A program made the translations under genes and the position numbers. A DNA stretch of 64,000 bases from Actinoplanes sp. TFC3 (GTDB lineage Bacteria; Actinomycetota; Actinomycetes; Mycobacteriales; Micromonosporaceae): NCBI RefSeq assembly GCF_001553785.1, contig NZ_LOJP01000001.1, forward strand, positions 979,657-1,043,656, given 5' to 3'. Below, piece by piece: positions 17,519 to 27,265 of the stretch (its first letter is position 1; each line of letters opens with the position of its first letter). Below the pieces are notes generated by a model. It was given only the letters and a program-made list of their open reading frames with translations, ran no database searches and was not told the origin of the DNA.

Positions 17519-19405
17519 ATGTGTGGCATCGTGGGTTACGTCGGCAGTCGGCCGGCGCTGCAAATCGTCCTCGACGGTCTCCGCCGGCTGGAGTACCGCG
17601 GCTATGACTCCGCGGGTGTCGCGGTGGTCGACGACAACGTCATCCTGACCGAGAAGCGCGCCGGCAAGCTGGCGAACCTGGAAAAGGCGCTGGGGGAGCG
17701 CGCTGGCGACGGCATCGCCAGCGGCTCGACCGCGATCGGGCACACCCGCTGGGCCACGCACGGCGGCCCCACCGACCGCAACGCCCACCCGCATCTGTCC
17801 GCCGACGGCCGGGTCGCGGTCATCCACAACGGCATCATCGAGAACTTCGGGCGCCTGCGCGCCGAGCTCGAAGCCACCGGAGTCGAGTTCATCAGCGACA
17901 CCGACACCGAGTGCGCCGCCCACCTGCTCGCCGCCGAGGTGCGGGCCCTGCGGGAGGCCGGCTCCGAGCTGGCCGGTCCGCAACTGCTCGCCGAGGGCAT
18001 GCGCCGTACCGTGAATCGGCTCGAAGGCGCCTTCACCCTGCTCGCCACCGACGTCGCGGTTCCCGGCGCTGTGGTGGCCGCGCGTCGCAACTCGCCGCTG
18101 GTGGTCGGTCGCGGCGAGGGGGAGAACTTCCTGGCCAGCGACGTGTCCGCGTTCATCGAGCACACCCGCGAGGCCATCGAGCTGGGCCAGGACCAGATCG
18201 TGTTGATCACGCCCGGCGCCATCGAGATCACCGATTTCGCCGGTGCGGACGCCACCGGCAAGGAGTTCCACATCGACTGGGACGCCTCGGCCGCCGAGAA
18301 GGGCGGCTACGACTACTTCATGCTCAAGGAGATCGCCGAGCAGCCGCAGGCCATCGCCGACACGCTGCTGGGCCGGCTCTCCGAGCGCGGGGAGATCGTG
18401 CTCGACGAGGTCCGCCTGACCGACCAGGACCTGCGCGACGTCGACAAGGTGTTCATCATCGCCTGCGGCACCGCTTATCACGCCGGGATGGTCGCCAAGT
18501 ACGCCATCGAGCACTGGAACCGCATCCCCTGCGAGGTCGAGCTGGCCAGCGAGTTCCGCTACCGCGACCCGGTGCTGGACCGCTCGACGCTGGTCATCGC
18601 GATCAGCCAGTCCGGCGAGACGATGGACACCCTGATGGCGCTGCGCCACGCCAAGGAGCAGAAAGCCCGGGTGCTGGCCATCTGCAACACCAACGGCTCC
18701 ACGATTCCGCGCGAGTCCGACGCCGTGCTCTACACCCACGGCGGTCCGGAGATCGCTGTTGCCTCCACCAAGGCGTTCCTCACCCAGCTCGTCGCCTGCT
18801 ACCTGATCGGCCTGCACCTGGCCCAGATCCGCGGCGTGATGTACGCCGACGAGGTCGCCGCGGTGGTGGACCGCCTCCGCCGCACCCCCGACGACCTGCG
18901 CGACCTGCTCGGTCAGATGGAGGACGTGCGCGCCCTGGCCCGTGACCTGCGGACCGCCTCGACGGTGCTGTTCATCGGCCGCCACGTCGGCTTCCCGGTG
19001 GCCCTGGAAGGTGCGCTCAAGCTCAAGGAGCTTGCCTACATGCACGCCGAGGGCTTCGCGGCGGGTGAGCTCAAGCACGGGCCGATCGCGCTGATCGACG
19101 AGGGCACGCCGGTGGTGTGCGTGGTGCCCTCTCCGGCCGGGCGCGGGGTGCTCAGGGACAAGGTCGTGTCCAACATCCAGGAGGTACGAGCCCGGGGCGC
19201 CCGCACGATCGTGATCGCCGAGGAGGGCGATAACGCTGTGGCCTCGTACGCGGATCACCTGATTTCCGTGCCGCGCACCCCCACGCTGCTGGCGCCGCTG
19301 ATGACCACCGTGCCCCTGCAGATCCTCGCGTGCGAGATCGCGGCGGCCCGGGGACACGACGTGGACCAGCCCCGCAACCTGGCGAAGTCGGTCACCGTGG
19401 AGTGA
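17519..19405 (+). CDS. glmS: Glutamine-fructose-6-phosphate aminotransferase (isomerizing)
   Basis: The enzyme makes glucosamine-6-P from fructose-6-P and glutamine, the first step of amino-sugar synthesis. The 628-residue protein begins MCGIVGYVG, so Cys2 becomes the N-terminal nucleophile after Met removal. The glutaminase half has GHTRWATHGGPTDRNAHPH. Two SIS domains follow (ACGTAYHAGMVAKYAIE, SQSGETMDT, EGALKLKELAYMHAEGFAAGELKHGPIAL), and it ends DQPRNLAKSVTVE. A longer in-frame start upstream is ruled out by Cys2 chemistry. TACGCT lies 7 nt before the ATG and no Shine-Dalgarno is seen, so a leaderless transcript is likely. No glmS ribozyme was seen. Confidence 0.98.
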   Translation: MCGIVGYVGSRPALQIVLDGLRRLEYRGYDSAGVAVVDDNVILTEKRAGKLANLEKALGERAGDGIASGSTAIGHTRWATHGGPTDRNAHPHLSADGRVAVIHNGIIENFGRLRAELEATGVEFISDTDTECAAHLLAAEVRALREAGSELAGPQLLAEGMRRTVNRLEGAFTLLATDVAVPGAVVAARRNSPLVVGRGEGENFLASDVSAFIEHTREAIELGQDQIVLITPGAIEITDFAGADATGKEFHIDWDASAAEKGGYDYFMLKEIAEQPQAIADTLLGRLSERGEIVLDEVRLTDQDLRDVDKVFIIACGTAYHAGMVAKYAIEHWNRIPCEVELASEFRYRDPVLDRSTLVIAISQSGETMDTLMALRHAKEQKARVLAICNTNGSTIPRESDAVLYTHGGPEIAVASTKAFLTQLVACYLIGLHLAQIRGVMYADEVAAVVDRLRRTPDDLRDLLGQMEDVRALARDLRTASTVLFIGRHVGFPVALEGALKLKELAYMHAEGFAAGELKHGPIALIDEGTPVVCVVPSPAGRGVLRDKVVSNIQEVRARGARTIVIAEEGDNAVASYADHLISVPRTPTLLAPLMTTVPLQILACEIAAARGHDVDQPRNLAKSVTVE

Positions 19406-19434
19406 CCCGGCCCCGGCTTGGGTAGGGTCGGCGT

Positions 19435-19803
19435 GTGATCGTGTCTGTCGGGATCGATGTGGTGCTGGTGTCCCGCTTCGCTCAGGCGCTGGAACGCACG
19501 CCGCAGCTGGCCGACCGGCTCTTCACCGAATCGGAGCGGGCGACGACATCCGGGCACGTGCGCTCGGCGGAGTCGCTGGCGGCCCGGTTCGCGGCGAAGG
19601 AAGCCGTGGCCAAGGCGCTCGGCGCTCCGGCGGGGCTGCGCTGGCACGACTGCGAGATCGTGTCGGATCCGGATGGCCGTCCCTGGCTGACGGTGGCCGG
19701 CACGGTCGCCGCGGTGGCCGCCGAGCGAGGCGTCAACCGCTGGCACCTGTCGCTGTCGCACGACGGCGGGATCGCCTCGGCCATGGTGGTAGCCGAGGCC
19801 TGA
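19435..19803 (+). CDS. acpS: Holo-[acyl-carrier-protein] synthase
   Basis: The 122-residue protein transfers phosphopantetheine from CoA to acyl carrier protein. It has the family motifs [18 protein letters not shown] (with the Mg-binding Asp), [13 protein letters not shown] (catalytic Glu/Lys region) and a C-terminal [14 protein letters not shown]. The GTG start at 19435 is preceded by TAGGGT with only 6 nt between, suggesting a leaderless mRNA although glmS is just upstream on the same strand. Confidence 0.96.
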   Translation: MIVSVGIDVVLVSRFAQALERTPQLADRLFTESERATTSGHVRSAESLAARFAAKEAVAKALGAPAGLRWHDCEIVSDPDGRPWLTVAGTVAAVAAERGVNRWHLSLSHDGGIASAMVVAEA

Positions 19804-19827
19804 GGGTGGCGGACCAGGGAGGCACTG

Positions 19828-21258
19828 ATGCGGGCGGCATGGCGGGTAGCAGACGTACGGTCGGCGGAGAATGCCCTGATGGCGACGCTGCCCGATGGCA
19901 CGTTGATGCAGCGTGCCGCGGCTGGGCTGGCGCGCCGGTGCGCGTTGCTGCTGCAGGAACGCGGGGGCGTCTATGGCTCCACCGTCGTGCTGCTGGTGGG
20001 CAGCGGCGACAACGGCGGTGACGCGCTGTACGCCGGTGCCCGGCTGGCCGCCCGGGGCGCGCAGGTGCAGGCGATCCTGGTGCAGCCGGACCGGGTGCAC
20101 GCGGCGGGGCTGTCCGAGCTTCGACGCTCGGGTGGCCGTACCGTTGCGCAACTGCCTTCGCGGGCCGACCTGGTGCTGGATGGCATCGTCGGGATCGGCG
20201 CGAGCGGTGGTCTTCGGCCCGGAGCGGCTGCCCTGGTCAAGCGCGTTGCCGGCCTCGGATCGCTGGTCGTTGCGGTGGACGTGCCCAGCGGGGTGGCGGT
20301 GGACACCGGCGATGTGCCGGGCGACGCGGTGCACGCGGACGTGACGGTGACCTTCGGCTGCCTCAAGCCCGCGCACGTGGTGGGGGCTGCCGCAGCCCTG
20401 GCGGGCCACGTCGAGCTGGTGGACATCGGCCTGGGTGCCACGCTGCACGCCGCTCCAGCGGTACGAATCCCCGACGCGTCCGACATCGCTTCCTGGTGGC
20501 CGCGTCCCACGGCGTCCTCGGACAAGTACACGCGCGGCGTGGCCGGGGTGGCCACGGGCTCGGCGATCTATCCGGGCGCGGCGGTGCTGTCGGTCACCGG
20601 GGCGCTCGCGGGTCCCACCGGCATGGTCCGGTATGCGGGTACGGCCGATCGCGAGGTGCTCCGCCAGCACCCGTCGGTCGTGGCAACCAAGCGGGTGTCC
20701 GAGGCCGGCCGGGTGCAGGCCTGGGTGTGCGGGTCGGGGCTGGGGACCTCCGACGATGCTCGTACGGAGCTGCGCAGCGTGCTGGCCACCCCGTTGCCGG
20801 TGCTGCTGGATGCCGACGCGCTGACCCTGCTGGTCGACGGTCAGCACGCCCGTGACCTGCGCCGTGACGCACCCCTGGTGGTCACCCCGCACGACGGGGA
20901 GTTCAAGCGCCTCGCCGGGGAGGCGCCCGGCGCGGATCGGATGGGCTCGGCGCTGCGGCTGGCCGCCTGGCTGAACGCGGTGGTGCTGCTGAAGGGTGAC
21001 CGGACGATCGTGGCGACCCCGTCCGGCGAGGTGTGGGCCAACCCGACCGGCAGCGCCGACCTGGCCACGGCCGGCTCCGGGGACGTGCTGGCCGGGCTGC
21101 TCGGCTCGCTGCTCGCTGCCGGGCTGCCCGCCGGGAAGGCCGCGGTGGCTGCCGCGTACGTGCACGGGCTGGCTGGGCTCCGCGCGGGTCAGGACGGCCC
21201 GGTGACCTCGGCCGATGTGGCTGCCGCACTCCGGCCGGTCCTCGCTGACCTGCTCTGA
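19828..21258 (+). CDS. nnr: Bifunctional NAD(P)H-hydrate epimerase / ADP-dependent NAD(P)HX dehydratase
   Basis: The 476-residue enzyme repairs hydrated NAD(P)H. The N-terminal YjeF_N epimerase domain (1-210) has LVGSGDNGGDALYAGARL and VVAVDVPSGVAVDTG. The C-terminal ribokinase-like dehydratase domain (about 225-476) has VTPHDGEFKRL, LLKGDRTIVATPSGEVWANPTGSADLATAGSGDVLAG, with the Gly-rich anion hole and catalytic Asp. GGGAGG lies 9 nt before the ATG. It sits between acpS and alr, as in many actinobacteria. Confidence 0.96.
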   Translation: MRAAWRVADVRSAENALMATLPDGTLMQRAAAGLARRCALLLQERGGVYGSTVVLLVGSGDNGGDALYAGARLAARGAQVQAILVQPDRVHAAGLSELRRSGGRTVAQLPSRADLVLDGIVGIGASGGLRPGAAALVKRVAGLGSLVVAVDVPSGVAVDTGDVPGDAVHADVTVTFGCLKPAHVVGAAAALAGHVELVDIGLGATLHAAPAVRIPDASDIASWWPRPTASSDKYTRGVAGVATGSAIYPGAAVLSVTGALAGPTGMVRYAGTADREVLRQHPSVVATKRVSEAGRVQAWVCGSGLGTSDDARTELRSVLATPLPVLLDADALTLLVDGQHARDLRRDAPLVVTPHDGEFKRLAGEAPGADRMGSALRLAAWLNAVVLLKGDRTIVATPSGEVWANPTGSADLATAGSGDVLAGLLGSLLAAGLPAGKAAVAAAYVHGLAGLRAGQDGPVTSADVAAALRPVLADLL

Positions 21259-21294
21259 CAAGTTTCGTCAGACCGCCTCAGTAGGCTGGGGAGC

Positions 21295-22416
21295 ATGTGG
21301 CAGGCCGAAATCCGCGTCGACCTTGACGCCATCCGGGACAACGTCGCGACCCTGCGCGCGGGCACGACCGCCGAGGTCATGGCCGTGGTCAAGGCCGATG
21401 GATACGGTCACGGCATGCTGGCCTCGGCCCGCGCCGCGCTGGCCGGTGGGGCGAGCTGGCTCGGGGTGGCCACGCTCGACGAGGCGCTGACGCTGCGGGG
21501 TGCGGGGATCACCGCTCCGGTTTTCGCCTGGCTGCACTCGCCCGGGTTGGCGCTGCACGAGGGCCTCACGGCCGGCGTCGACCTCAACGCGAGCACGCTG
21601 GGCCAGCTGGGCGAGCTGGTCACGGCGGCGCGCCGGGTCGAGCGGCCCGCCCGCGTGCACCTGAAGATCGACACGGGTCTGGCCCGCGCCGGTGCGACCG
21701 CTGCCGAGTGGCCCGCCCTGGTGGAGGCGGCGGCCAAGGCGCAGGCGGATGGAGACCTGGAGATCGTCGGGGTCTGGAGTCATTTCGTACGCTCCGACGA
21801 GCCCGATCACGAGACGAACGATCACCAACTGGCCGCGTTCGCCGAGGCCCTCGCCGTGGCCGAGCGCATCGGCATCGAGCCGCGCTACCGCCACATCGCG
21901 AACTCGGCGGCCACCCTGACCCGGCCCGACGCGCACTACGACCTGGTCCGCCCCGGCGTCGCGATCTACGGGCTCTCCCCGCTGGCCGGCCCGCAACCGC
22001 CCGGACTGCGTCCCGCGATGACCGCCCGGGCCCGGGTGATCCTGACCAAGCGGGTGCCCGCGGGCCAGGGCGTCTCGTACGGCCATGCGTACCACACCAC
22101 CGGCGAGACGACGCTGGCGTTGGTGCCGCTGGGCTATGGCGACGGCGTGCCCCGGCACGCGTCCAATGTGGGCCCGGTGCTGCTGGGTGGCAAGGTGCGC
22201 ACCATCGCCGGCCGGGTCTGCATGGACCAGATCGTGCTCGACTGCGACGACGACCCGGTGCGGGCCGGTGACGTGGCCACGCTGTTCGGTCCGGGCACCG
22301 GCGGGGAGCCCACCGCCACCGACTGGGCTGACGCGATCGGCACGATCAACTACGAGATCGTCACGCGGTTCGGCGGTTCCCGGGTGCCGCGGGTCTACGA
22401 CGGGGAGGTCGCATGA
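21295..22416 (+). CDS. alr: Alanine racemase
   Basis: The 373-residue PLP enzyme interconverts L- and D-alanine for peptidoglycan. The PLP lysine is in VMAVVKADGYGHG (about residues 29-41), the catalytic Tyr in GVSYGHAYHT, and the carboxylate-binding region in GRVCMDQIVLD. Full length. TAGGCT lies 7 nt before the ATG; the intervening GGGGAGC could also act as a weak Shine-Dalgarno, so leaderless and led translation are both possible. Head of the run alr-hydrolase-tsaE-ung. Confidence 0.97.
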   Translation: MWQAEIRVDLDAIRDNVATLRAGTTAEVMAVVKADGYGHGMLASARAALAGGASWLGVATLDEALTLRGAGITAPVFAWLHSPGLALHEGLTAGVDLNASTLGQLGELVTAARRVERPARVHLKIDTGLARAGATAAEWPALVEAAAKAQADGDLEIVGVWSHFVRSDEPDHETNDHQLAAFAEALAVAERIGIEPRYRHIANSAATLTRPDAHYDLVRPGVAIYGLSPLAGPQPPGLRPAMTARARVILTKRVPAGQGVSYGHAYHTTGETTLALVPLGYGDGVPRHASNVGPVLLGGKVRTIAGRVCMDQIVLDCDDDPVRAGDVATLFGPGTGGEPTATDWADAIGTINYEIVTRFGGSRVPRVYDGEVA

Positions 22417-23477
22417 GGCGGGCGAAACGGGTGGGTGTCGCCGGTGCGGTGGTCGGGGTGGCCGCTGCCGGGCTGGCTGCCGCGTTCGCCGTCGAGCGGG
22501 TGCTGGTGCGCCGTTCGGTGAAGGCGCTCGGGGATCCGTACGCGGAAGAGGTTTTTGGTGATCAGCCTTTTGACGAGGAGCTGACCGTCACCGCCGCGGA
22601 CGGCACGAACCTGCACGTCGAGATCGTCGAGCCCGCGGAGTCTTTGGGCGAGCCGAAGCCGACGATCGTGTTCGTGCACGGCTTCGCCCTGGACATGGGC
22701 ACGTTCTACTTCCAGCGCAAGGCCCTCGCCGAACGCGGCGATCACCGGCTCGTCTTCTACGACCAACCCGGGCACGGACGGTCGAGCCGGCTCAAGTCCG
22801 GCGACTACGACATCGCCGCGCTGGGCAAGTCGCTGGCCGCGGTCCTCAACGCCGCGGTGCCCGACGGCCACATCATCCTGGTCGGTCACTCCATGGGCGG
22901 CATGACCATCATGGCGTTCGCCGAGCAATATCCCGAGTGGTTCGGCAAGCGGGTGACCGGGGTCGTGCTGATGTCCACCTCGGCCGGCCTGATCGACAAG
23001 TCGAAGATCGGGATCCAGACCCTGGTGGCCCGGGCCAGCGCACCGTTCTTCCCGCTGTGGGGCGCCTCGGCCCGGGTCGGCGGCACCGCCATCGACCGCG
23101 CCCGGATCGTGTCCTCCGACCTGGCGTGGCTGCTGACCCGCAGGTATGGCTTCGGCGACCCCCGGCCCAGCCCGTCGTTGGTCTCCTTCGTGGAGCAGAT
23201 GAACTCCAAGACCTCCGTCGAGACGCTGACCAAGTATCTGCACACGCTGTACACGCACAACCGGTTCCCGGCCCTGTCGGCGCTCCAGGGCGTCCCCGTG
23301 CTGGTGCTGGTGGGAACGAAGGACTATTTGACCCCGGTGACCCACTCGGAGGAGATCCTGCGCCACCTCCCCGACGCCGAGCTGCTCAAAATCGACAACA
23401 GTGGCCACGTGGTCATGCTGGAAAAGGCCGACGAGGTGAACGCGGCACTGCTGCCGTTCCTGGACAAGATCTCGTGA
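22413..23477 (+). CDS. Alpha/beta hydrolase with N-terminal membrane anchor
   Basis: The 354-residue protein has an uncleaved-looking N-terminal hydrophobic helix (AGAVVGVAAAGLAAAFAV, about 7-24) and an alpha/beta hydrolase domain with oxyanion-loop VHGFALDMG, nucleophile elbow VGHSMGGMT, acid region VGTKDYLTPVTH and the catalytic His in DNSGHVVMLEKADEV. The substrate is unknown; homologues lie between alr and tsaE in other actinobacteria. The ATG overlaps the alr stop (ATGA), and its own stop overlaps tsaE by 1 nt (TGATG). Confidence 0.93.
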   Translation: MRRAKRVGVAGAVVGVAAAGLAAAFAVERVLVRRSVKALGDPYAEEVFGDQPFDEELTVTAADGTNLHVEIVEPAESLGEPKPTIVFVHGFALDMGTFYFQRKALAERGDHRLVFYDQPGHGRSSRLKSGDYDIAALGKSLAAVLNAAVPDGHIILVGHSMGGMTIMAFAEQYPEWFGKRVTGVVLMSTSAGLIDKSKIGIQTLVARASAPFFPLWGASARVGGTAIDRARIVSSDLAWLLTRRYGFGDPRPSPSLVSFVEQMNSKTSVETLTKYLHTLYTHNRFPALSALQGVPVLVLVGTKDYLTPVTHSEEILRHLPDAELLKIDNSGHVVMLEKADEVNAALLPFLDKIS

Positions 23478-23962
23478 TGGTCGCCGAGTTGTCCACCGTG
23501 GAGGACACCCAGGCATTCGGGCGGCACCTGGCCACCGTGCTGCGAGCCGGTGATCTGCTGCTGCTGACCGGCCCGCTCGGCGCCGGCAAGACAGCGCTGG
23601 TGCAAGGCATCGGCGCTGGCCTGGGCGTGTCCGGCGCGATCACCTCGCCCACGTTTGTCATCGCCCGGGTGCACCGCCCCGACCCGGCGCGAGGTGGCAT
23701 GGTCGCGCTGGTGCACGCGGATGCGTACCGGTTGGGCGATGCTGTTGATCCCCGCGCCGAGATCGACGACCTGGACCTCGACGCCTCCGCCGAGGACGCT
23801 GTCACGGTTGTCGAATGGGGCGCCGGGCTGGTGGAACACCTGAACGACGAGTACTTGGCGGTGCGCATCGACCGCCTGGACGACGACACCCGCACGATAG
23901 AGCTCATCCCGTACGGCGGGGACTGGGCCGGCCGCCTCAAGCACCTGACGGAGACCATGTGA
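23477..23962 (+). CDS. tsaE: tRNA t6A biosynthesis ATPase TsaE
   Basis: The 161-residue P-loop ATPase supports the TsaB-TsaD complex that makes N6-threonylcarbamoyl-adenosine at A37 of tRNAs reading ANN codons. Visible are the Walker A GPLGAGKTAL, the switch SPTFVIARVH, HADAYRLGD and VVEWGAGL. The ATG at 23477 immediately follows the hydrolase stop; a GTG one codon upstream is an alternative. tsaB, rimI and tsaD lie downstream past ung. Confidence 0.96.
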   Translation: MVAELSTVEDTQAFGRHLATVLRAGDLLLLTGPLGAGKTALVQGIGAGLGVSGAITSPTFVIARVHRPDPARGGMVALVHADAYRLGDAVDPRAEIDDLDLDASAEDAVTVVEWGAGLVEHLNDEYLAVRIDRLDDDTRTIELIPYGGDWAGRLKHLTETM

Positions 23963-24639
23963 ACCTGACCGAGCTGCTCCCCGAAGCCTGGCGCGCCGAG
24001 CTGACGCCATTCCTCGAACCGGCTGCCACCGCGGCGCTGGGCGCTTTCGTGGCCGAGCAGTACGCGACGTACACGATTTACCCGCCGATCGAGGACCTGT
24101 TCGCGGCGTACCGGCTGTGCTCCCCGTCGCAGACGCGCGTTCTGCTGCTGGGCCAGGATCCCTACCACGGCCCCGGGCAGGCGCACGGCCTCAGCTTCAG
24201 CGTGCGTGCGGGTGTGCGAGTGCCGCCCTCCCTGCGCAACGTCTACAAGGAACTAGCCGAAGACGTCGGGGTGGCGCCCTCCACGAGCGGCGACCTGACC
24301 GGATGGGCGCGGCAAGGCATCCTGCTGCTGAACGCGGTTCTGACGGTACGAGAAAAGTCGGCCGGCTCGCACAAGAACAAAGGCTGGGAAGTCTTCACCG
24401 ACGCCACGATCCGAGCCCTCAACGCCAGAAACGAGCGGATCGTCTTCCTGCTGTGGGGCTCCTACGCCCGCAAGAAGGCGTCCCTGGTTACCAATCCGGT
24501 GCACACGGTTGTTGAGTCGGGGCACCCCAGCCCGCTCAATGGGGGGAAGGACTTTTTCGGGGCCCGGATGTTCAGCGCCGCTAACAAGGCGCTGGCTGAC
24601 GGGGGCCGGCCGCCGATCGATTGGGATCCTCGGGGATGA
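23959..24639 (+). CDS. ung: Uracil-DNA glycosylase, family 1
   Basis: The 226-residue enzyme excises uracil from DNA. Motif A is LLGQDPYHGPGQAHGLSFSV with the catalytic Asp and Tyr, the middle has LLLNAVLTVR, and the intercalation loop is GHPSPLNGG, where most family 1 enzymes have HPSPLS/A. GTG start at 23959 overlapping the tsaE stop (GTGA). Its insertion between tsaE and tsaB splits the usual t6A cluster. Confidence 0.96.
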   Translation: MNLTELLPEAWRAELTPFLEPAATAALGAFVAEQYATYTIYPPIEDLFAAYRLCSPSQTRVLLLGQDPYHGPGQAHGLSFSVRAGVRVPPSLRNVYKELAEDVGVAPSTSGDLTGWARQGILLLNAVLTVREKSAGSHKNKGWEVFTDATIRALNARNERIVFLLWGSYARKKASLVTNPVHTVVESGHPSPLNGGKDFFGARMFSAANKALADGGRPPIDWDPRG

Positions 24640-24830
24640 GTGAGGGCCGGTAGCAGGGGCCGCCGTGGTTTCAGCCAGTCGGCCCGTAACCCGCGGATCG
24701 CGCGGCGGCCGTTGGATCGTCGGTGGTTCCGCCCAGTCGCGCCCGTCCATCAGCGGCTGGTATCGCGGCCGCCTGGCTGCCGCCGCCCGCCCATCACCAA
24801 GCCCCCACCCAGCGAAGGTAATGTTTGCGG

Positions 24831-25484
24831 GTGCTTGTTCTAGCTGTGGATACCGCCACCCCCGCAGTGACCGCCGCCCTGGCCGAGGTCGGCGATGATG
24901 GCCTGCGCGGAGTAGCCGAGCGCCGCACCATCGACCCCCGCGCCCACGGCGAACTCCTGGCCCCCCAGATCCGCGCCGTGCTTCAAGACGCCGGCAGAAG
25001 TCCAGCGGATCTCGGCGCGATCGTGGCCGGGCTGGGTCCCGGGCCGTTCACGGGACTGCGGGTGGGACTCGCGACAGCGGCCGCTATGGCGCAGGTGCTG
25101 GGCATTCCGGCGTACGGCATCTGCTCCTTGGACGGGCTTGGGCGTGCTGCCGGGCCGGGTCGCGTGCTCGTTGCCACCGATGCCCGGCGCCGGGAGGTCT
25201 ACTACGCGGTCTACCAGGATGGGGTGCGGATCACCGACCCGGCCGTGGCGAAACCTGCGGAGATGTCGGACATCAGCGTGCAGAGGGCGGTGGGGGAGGG
25301 GGCGCTGAAGTATGACTTCGGTGTGCCGATCGACGACCGGGTGCTGTACCCCTCGGGCGAGGCGTTGATCGCGCTCGCGGTGGACAAGATCCGTGCGGGC
25401 GCGCCGGCCGATGCCCTGACCCCGTTGTACCTGCGGCGCCCGGATGCGGTGGCCAGTACCGAGCGGAAGCACGTGCTGCAGTGA
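24831..25484 (+). CDS. tsaB: tRNA t6A biosynthesis protein TsaB
   Basis: The 217-residue ASKHA-fold paralogue of TsaD is the scaffold of the t6A complex. It begins MLVLAVDTATPAV and has GLGPGPFTGLRVGLATAAAMAQVLGIPAYGICSLDGL. Two starts are possible. The GTG at 24831 follows a TAATGT box by 6 nt (leaderless) and gives the standard N-terminus. The TTG at 24825 has GAAGG 6 nt upstream. I prefer the GTG. It is coupled to rimI by a 4-nt GTGA overlap. Confidence 0.95.
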   Translation: MLVLAVDTATPAVTAALAEVGDDGLRGVAERRTIDPRAHGELLAPQIRAVLQDAGRSPADLGAIVAGLGPGPFTGLRVGLATAAAMAQVLGIPAYGICSLDGLGRAAGPGRVLVATDARRREVYYAVYQDGVRITDPAVAKPAEMSDISVQRAVGEGALKYDFGVPIDDRVLYPSGEALIALAVDKIRAGAPADALTPLYLRRPDAVASTERKHVLQ

Positions 25485-25912
25485 TCAGCATCAAGCCGTT
25501 CCGGTGGTGGCACATCGTGGACGTGCTACCGATCGAGGAAGACCTGTTCGGGTTGGAGAAGTGGTCCTCGGCCATGTTCTGGAACGAGCTGGCCCAGCGG
25601 CAGTTCTACGTCACCGCGATGGACGGCACCGAGCTTGTCGGCTACGCCGGGCTGGCGCTGGTGGACAACGAGGAGAGCTGGGTGCAGAACATCGCGGTCA
25701 AGCGCACCGCCCAGAAGCGGGGCATCGGCCGCCAGCTCCTCGAGACGCTGCTGGAACGAGCCGGGGACCGCAAGGTTCTGCTGGAAGTGGCAGTCGACAA
25801 TCAGCCCGCCCAGCACCTGTACGCCACGTACGACTTCGAGCCCGTCGGCATCCGGCGCGGTTACTACCAGCCCAGTAACACCGACGCCCTGGTGATGATG
25901 CGTGATGTCTGA
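25481..25912 (+). CDS. rimI: Ribosomal protein S18-alanine N-acetyltransferase-type GNAT
   Basis: The 143-residue GNAT enzyme begins [23 protein letters not shown]. It has the acetyl-CoA pyrophosphate loop [15 protein letters not shown] (Q/RxxGxG/A) and the C-terminal [19 protein letters not shown] pattern of RimI. It is placed between tsaB and tsaD as in mycobacteria. GTG start overlapping tsaB. It probably acetylates N-terminal residues of ribosomal or other proteins; its exact target here is inferred. Confidence 0.94.
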   Translation: MISIKPFRWWHIVDVLPIEEDLFGLEKWSSAMFWNELAQRQFYVTAMDGTELVGYAGLALVDNEESWVQNIAVKRTAQKRGIGRQLLETLLERAGDRKVLLEVAVDNQPAQHLYATYDFEPVGIRRGYYQPSNTDALVMMRDV

Positions 25913-26957
25913 CGAGCCCCTGGTCCTCGGGATCGAAACCTCCTGCGACGAGACCGGGATCGGCATCGTGCGCGGGCACACCTTGCTGGCCGACGCGATC
26001 GCGTCCAGCGTTGACCAGCATGCCCGCTTCGGCGGGGTGGTGCCCGAGGTGGCCAGCCGCGCCCACCTCGAAGCGATCGTGCCGACCATGCAGCGGGCGC
26101 TCGACGAGGCCAGGGTGAGCCTGGCCGACATCGACGCCATCGCGGTGACCGCCGGGCCGGGGCTGGCCGGCGCGCTGCTCGTCGGCGTTGCGGCGGCCAA
26201 GGGGTATGCGCTGGCCGCGGACAAGCCGATCTACGGCGTGAATCACCTGGCTGCGCACGTGGCTGTGGACACCTTGGAGCATGGTCCGCTGCCCGAGCCG
26301 GCGATCGCCATGCTGGTGTCCGGGGGGCATTCGTCACTGCTGCTGGTCGATGATCTGACCGCCGGGGTGACGCCGTTGGGCGCGACCATTGACGATGCGG
26401 CGGGGGAGGCGTTCGACAAGGTGGCCCGGCTGCTGGGGATGGGGTTCCCGGGTGGGCCGGTGATCGACCGGGCCGCGCGCGAGGGTGACCCGGCGGCGAT
26501 CGCCTTCCCGCGCGGGCTGACGGCGCCGAAGGACCTGGCCAAACACCGGTTCGACTTCTCCTTCTCCGGGCTCAAGACCGCGGTCGCCCGCTGGGTGGAG
26601 GCCAGGGAACGCGACGGGGAGCCGGTGCCGGTGGCCGATGTGGCGGCGAGCTTCCAGGAGGCTGTCTGTGACGTGCTGACCGCCAAGGCGCTGGACGCGT
26701 GCCGGGAGCACGGGGTCGAGACGCTGATCATCGGGGGCGGGGTCGCGGCGAACTCGCGGCTGCGGCTCAAGGCCGAGGAGCGCGCGGCCAAGCTTGGTGT
26801 CCGGGTACGCGTACCTCGTCCGCAGTTGTGTACCGACAACGGGGCGATGGTCGCGGCGCTGGGATCACATCTGGTAGCGGCCGGGGTCGTGCCCAGCCGG
26901 CTCGATCTGCCGGTTGATTCGGCTATGGGATTGACCTCCGTCGCGGTGGCGGGGTAG
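25905..26957 (+). CDS. tsaD: tRNA N6-threonylcarbamoyladenosine transferase TsaD
   Basis: The 350-residue catalytic subunit of t6A synthesis has the N-terminal [15 protein letters not shown], the metal-binding HxxxH in [49 protein letters not shown] and the C-terminal [11 protein letters not shown] and [12 protein letters not shown] at 25905 (a GTG one codon earlier is possible), overlapping rimI by 8 nt. With tsaB and tsaE it gives the whole t6A complex except the TsaC/Sua5 enzyme, which is not in this window. Confidence 0.97.
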   Translation: MSDEPLVLGIETSCDETGIGIVRGHTLLADAIASSVDQHARFGGVVPEVASRAHLEAIVPTMQRALDEARVSLADIDAIAVTAGPGLAGALLVGVAAAKGYALAADKPIYGVNHLAAHVAVDTLEHGPLPEPAIAMLVSGGHSSLLLVDDLTAGVTPLGATIDDAAGEAFDKVARLLGMGFPGGPVIDRAAREGDPAAIAFPRGLTAPKDLAKHRFDFSFSGLKTAVARWVEARERDGEPVPVADVAASFQEAVCDVLTAKALDACREHGVETLIIGGGVAANSRLRLKAEERAAKLGVRVRVPRPQLCTDNGAMVAALGSHLVAAGVVPSRLDLPVDSAMGLTSVAVAG

Positions 26958-26967
26958 GAAGCCAGGC

Positions 26968-27222
26968 ATGATCGCGCGGATGTGGGAGGTGCGGGCCTCG
27001 CGCAGCGGCTTTGACGAGCTGCTGACCTGGGTCTGCGAGGTGGCGGTGCCAAAACTGGAGGTGCTGCCCTCGTACGTGTCGAGCGAGGTCTTCTCCTCCA
27101 CCGATCTTCGTATTGTGGTCATTTCCAAGTGGCGCAACACCCCGGCGGAGCTTCCGGCTCCCCCATCCGAGTTGGTTGCCCGAGCCCCGCACGTGTGGGA
27201 TTTCACGCCGGTCGATAGATAA
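26968..27222 (+). CDS. Small conserved hypothetical protein downstream of tsaD
   Basis: The 84-residue protein starts MIARMWEVRASRSGFDELLTWV and contains SSEVFSSTDLRIVVISKW and HVWDFTPVDR. The strand-helix pattern hints at a small ferredoxin-like or ABM-like fold, but no motif proves it. A GGAAG Shine-Dalgarno lies 7 nt before the ATG, and it follows tsaD by 10 bp, so it is likely the last gene of that operon. Confidence 0.72.
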   Translation: MIARMWEVRASRSGFDELLTWVCEVAVPKLEVLPSYVSSEVFSSTDLRIVVISKWRNTPAELPAPPSELVARAPHVWDFTPVDR

Positions 27223-27244
27223 CCCTATGGATCGTGATGGCGTA

Positions 27245-27254
27245 GTTACGTAAC
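27245..27254. repeat. Palindrome GTTACGTAAC upstream of ABC exporter
   Basis: This perfect 10-bp palindrome lies 11 bp before the ATG of the exporter operon, in a 43-bp intergenic gap. Its core TTACGTAA also occurs upstream of the conservon (7043-7050). It may be an operator; no regulator is assigned. Confidence 0.4.
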
Positions 27255-27265
27255 GTCGAAGGGCG

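Noticed and set aside
14597..19357. Very long open frames antisense to glmM and glmS
   Set aside because: GC-rich codon bias leaves antisense frames open; their Arg/Gly/His/Asp-rich content has no domain pattern.
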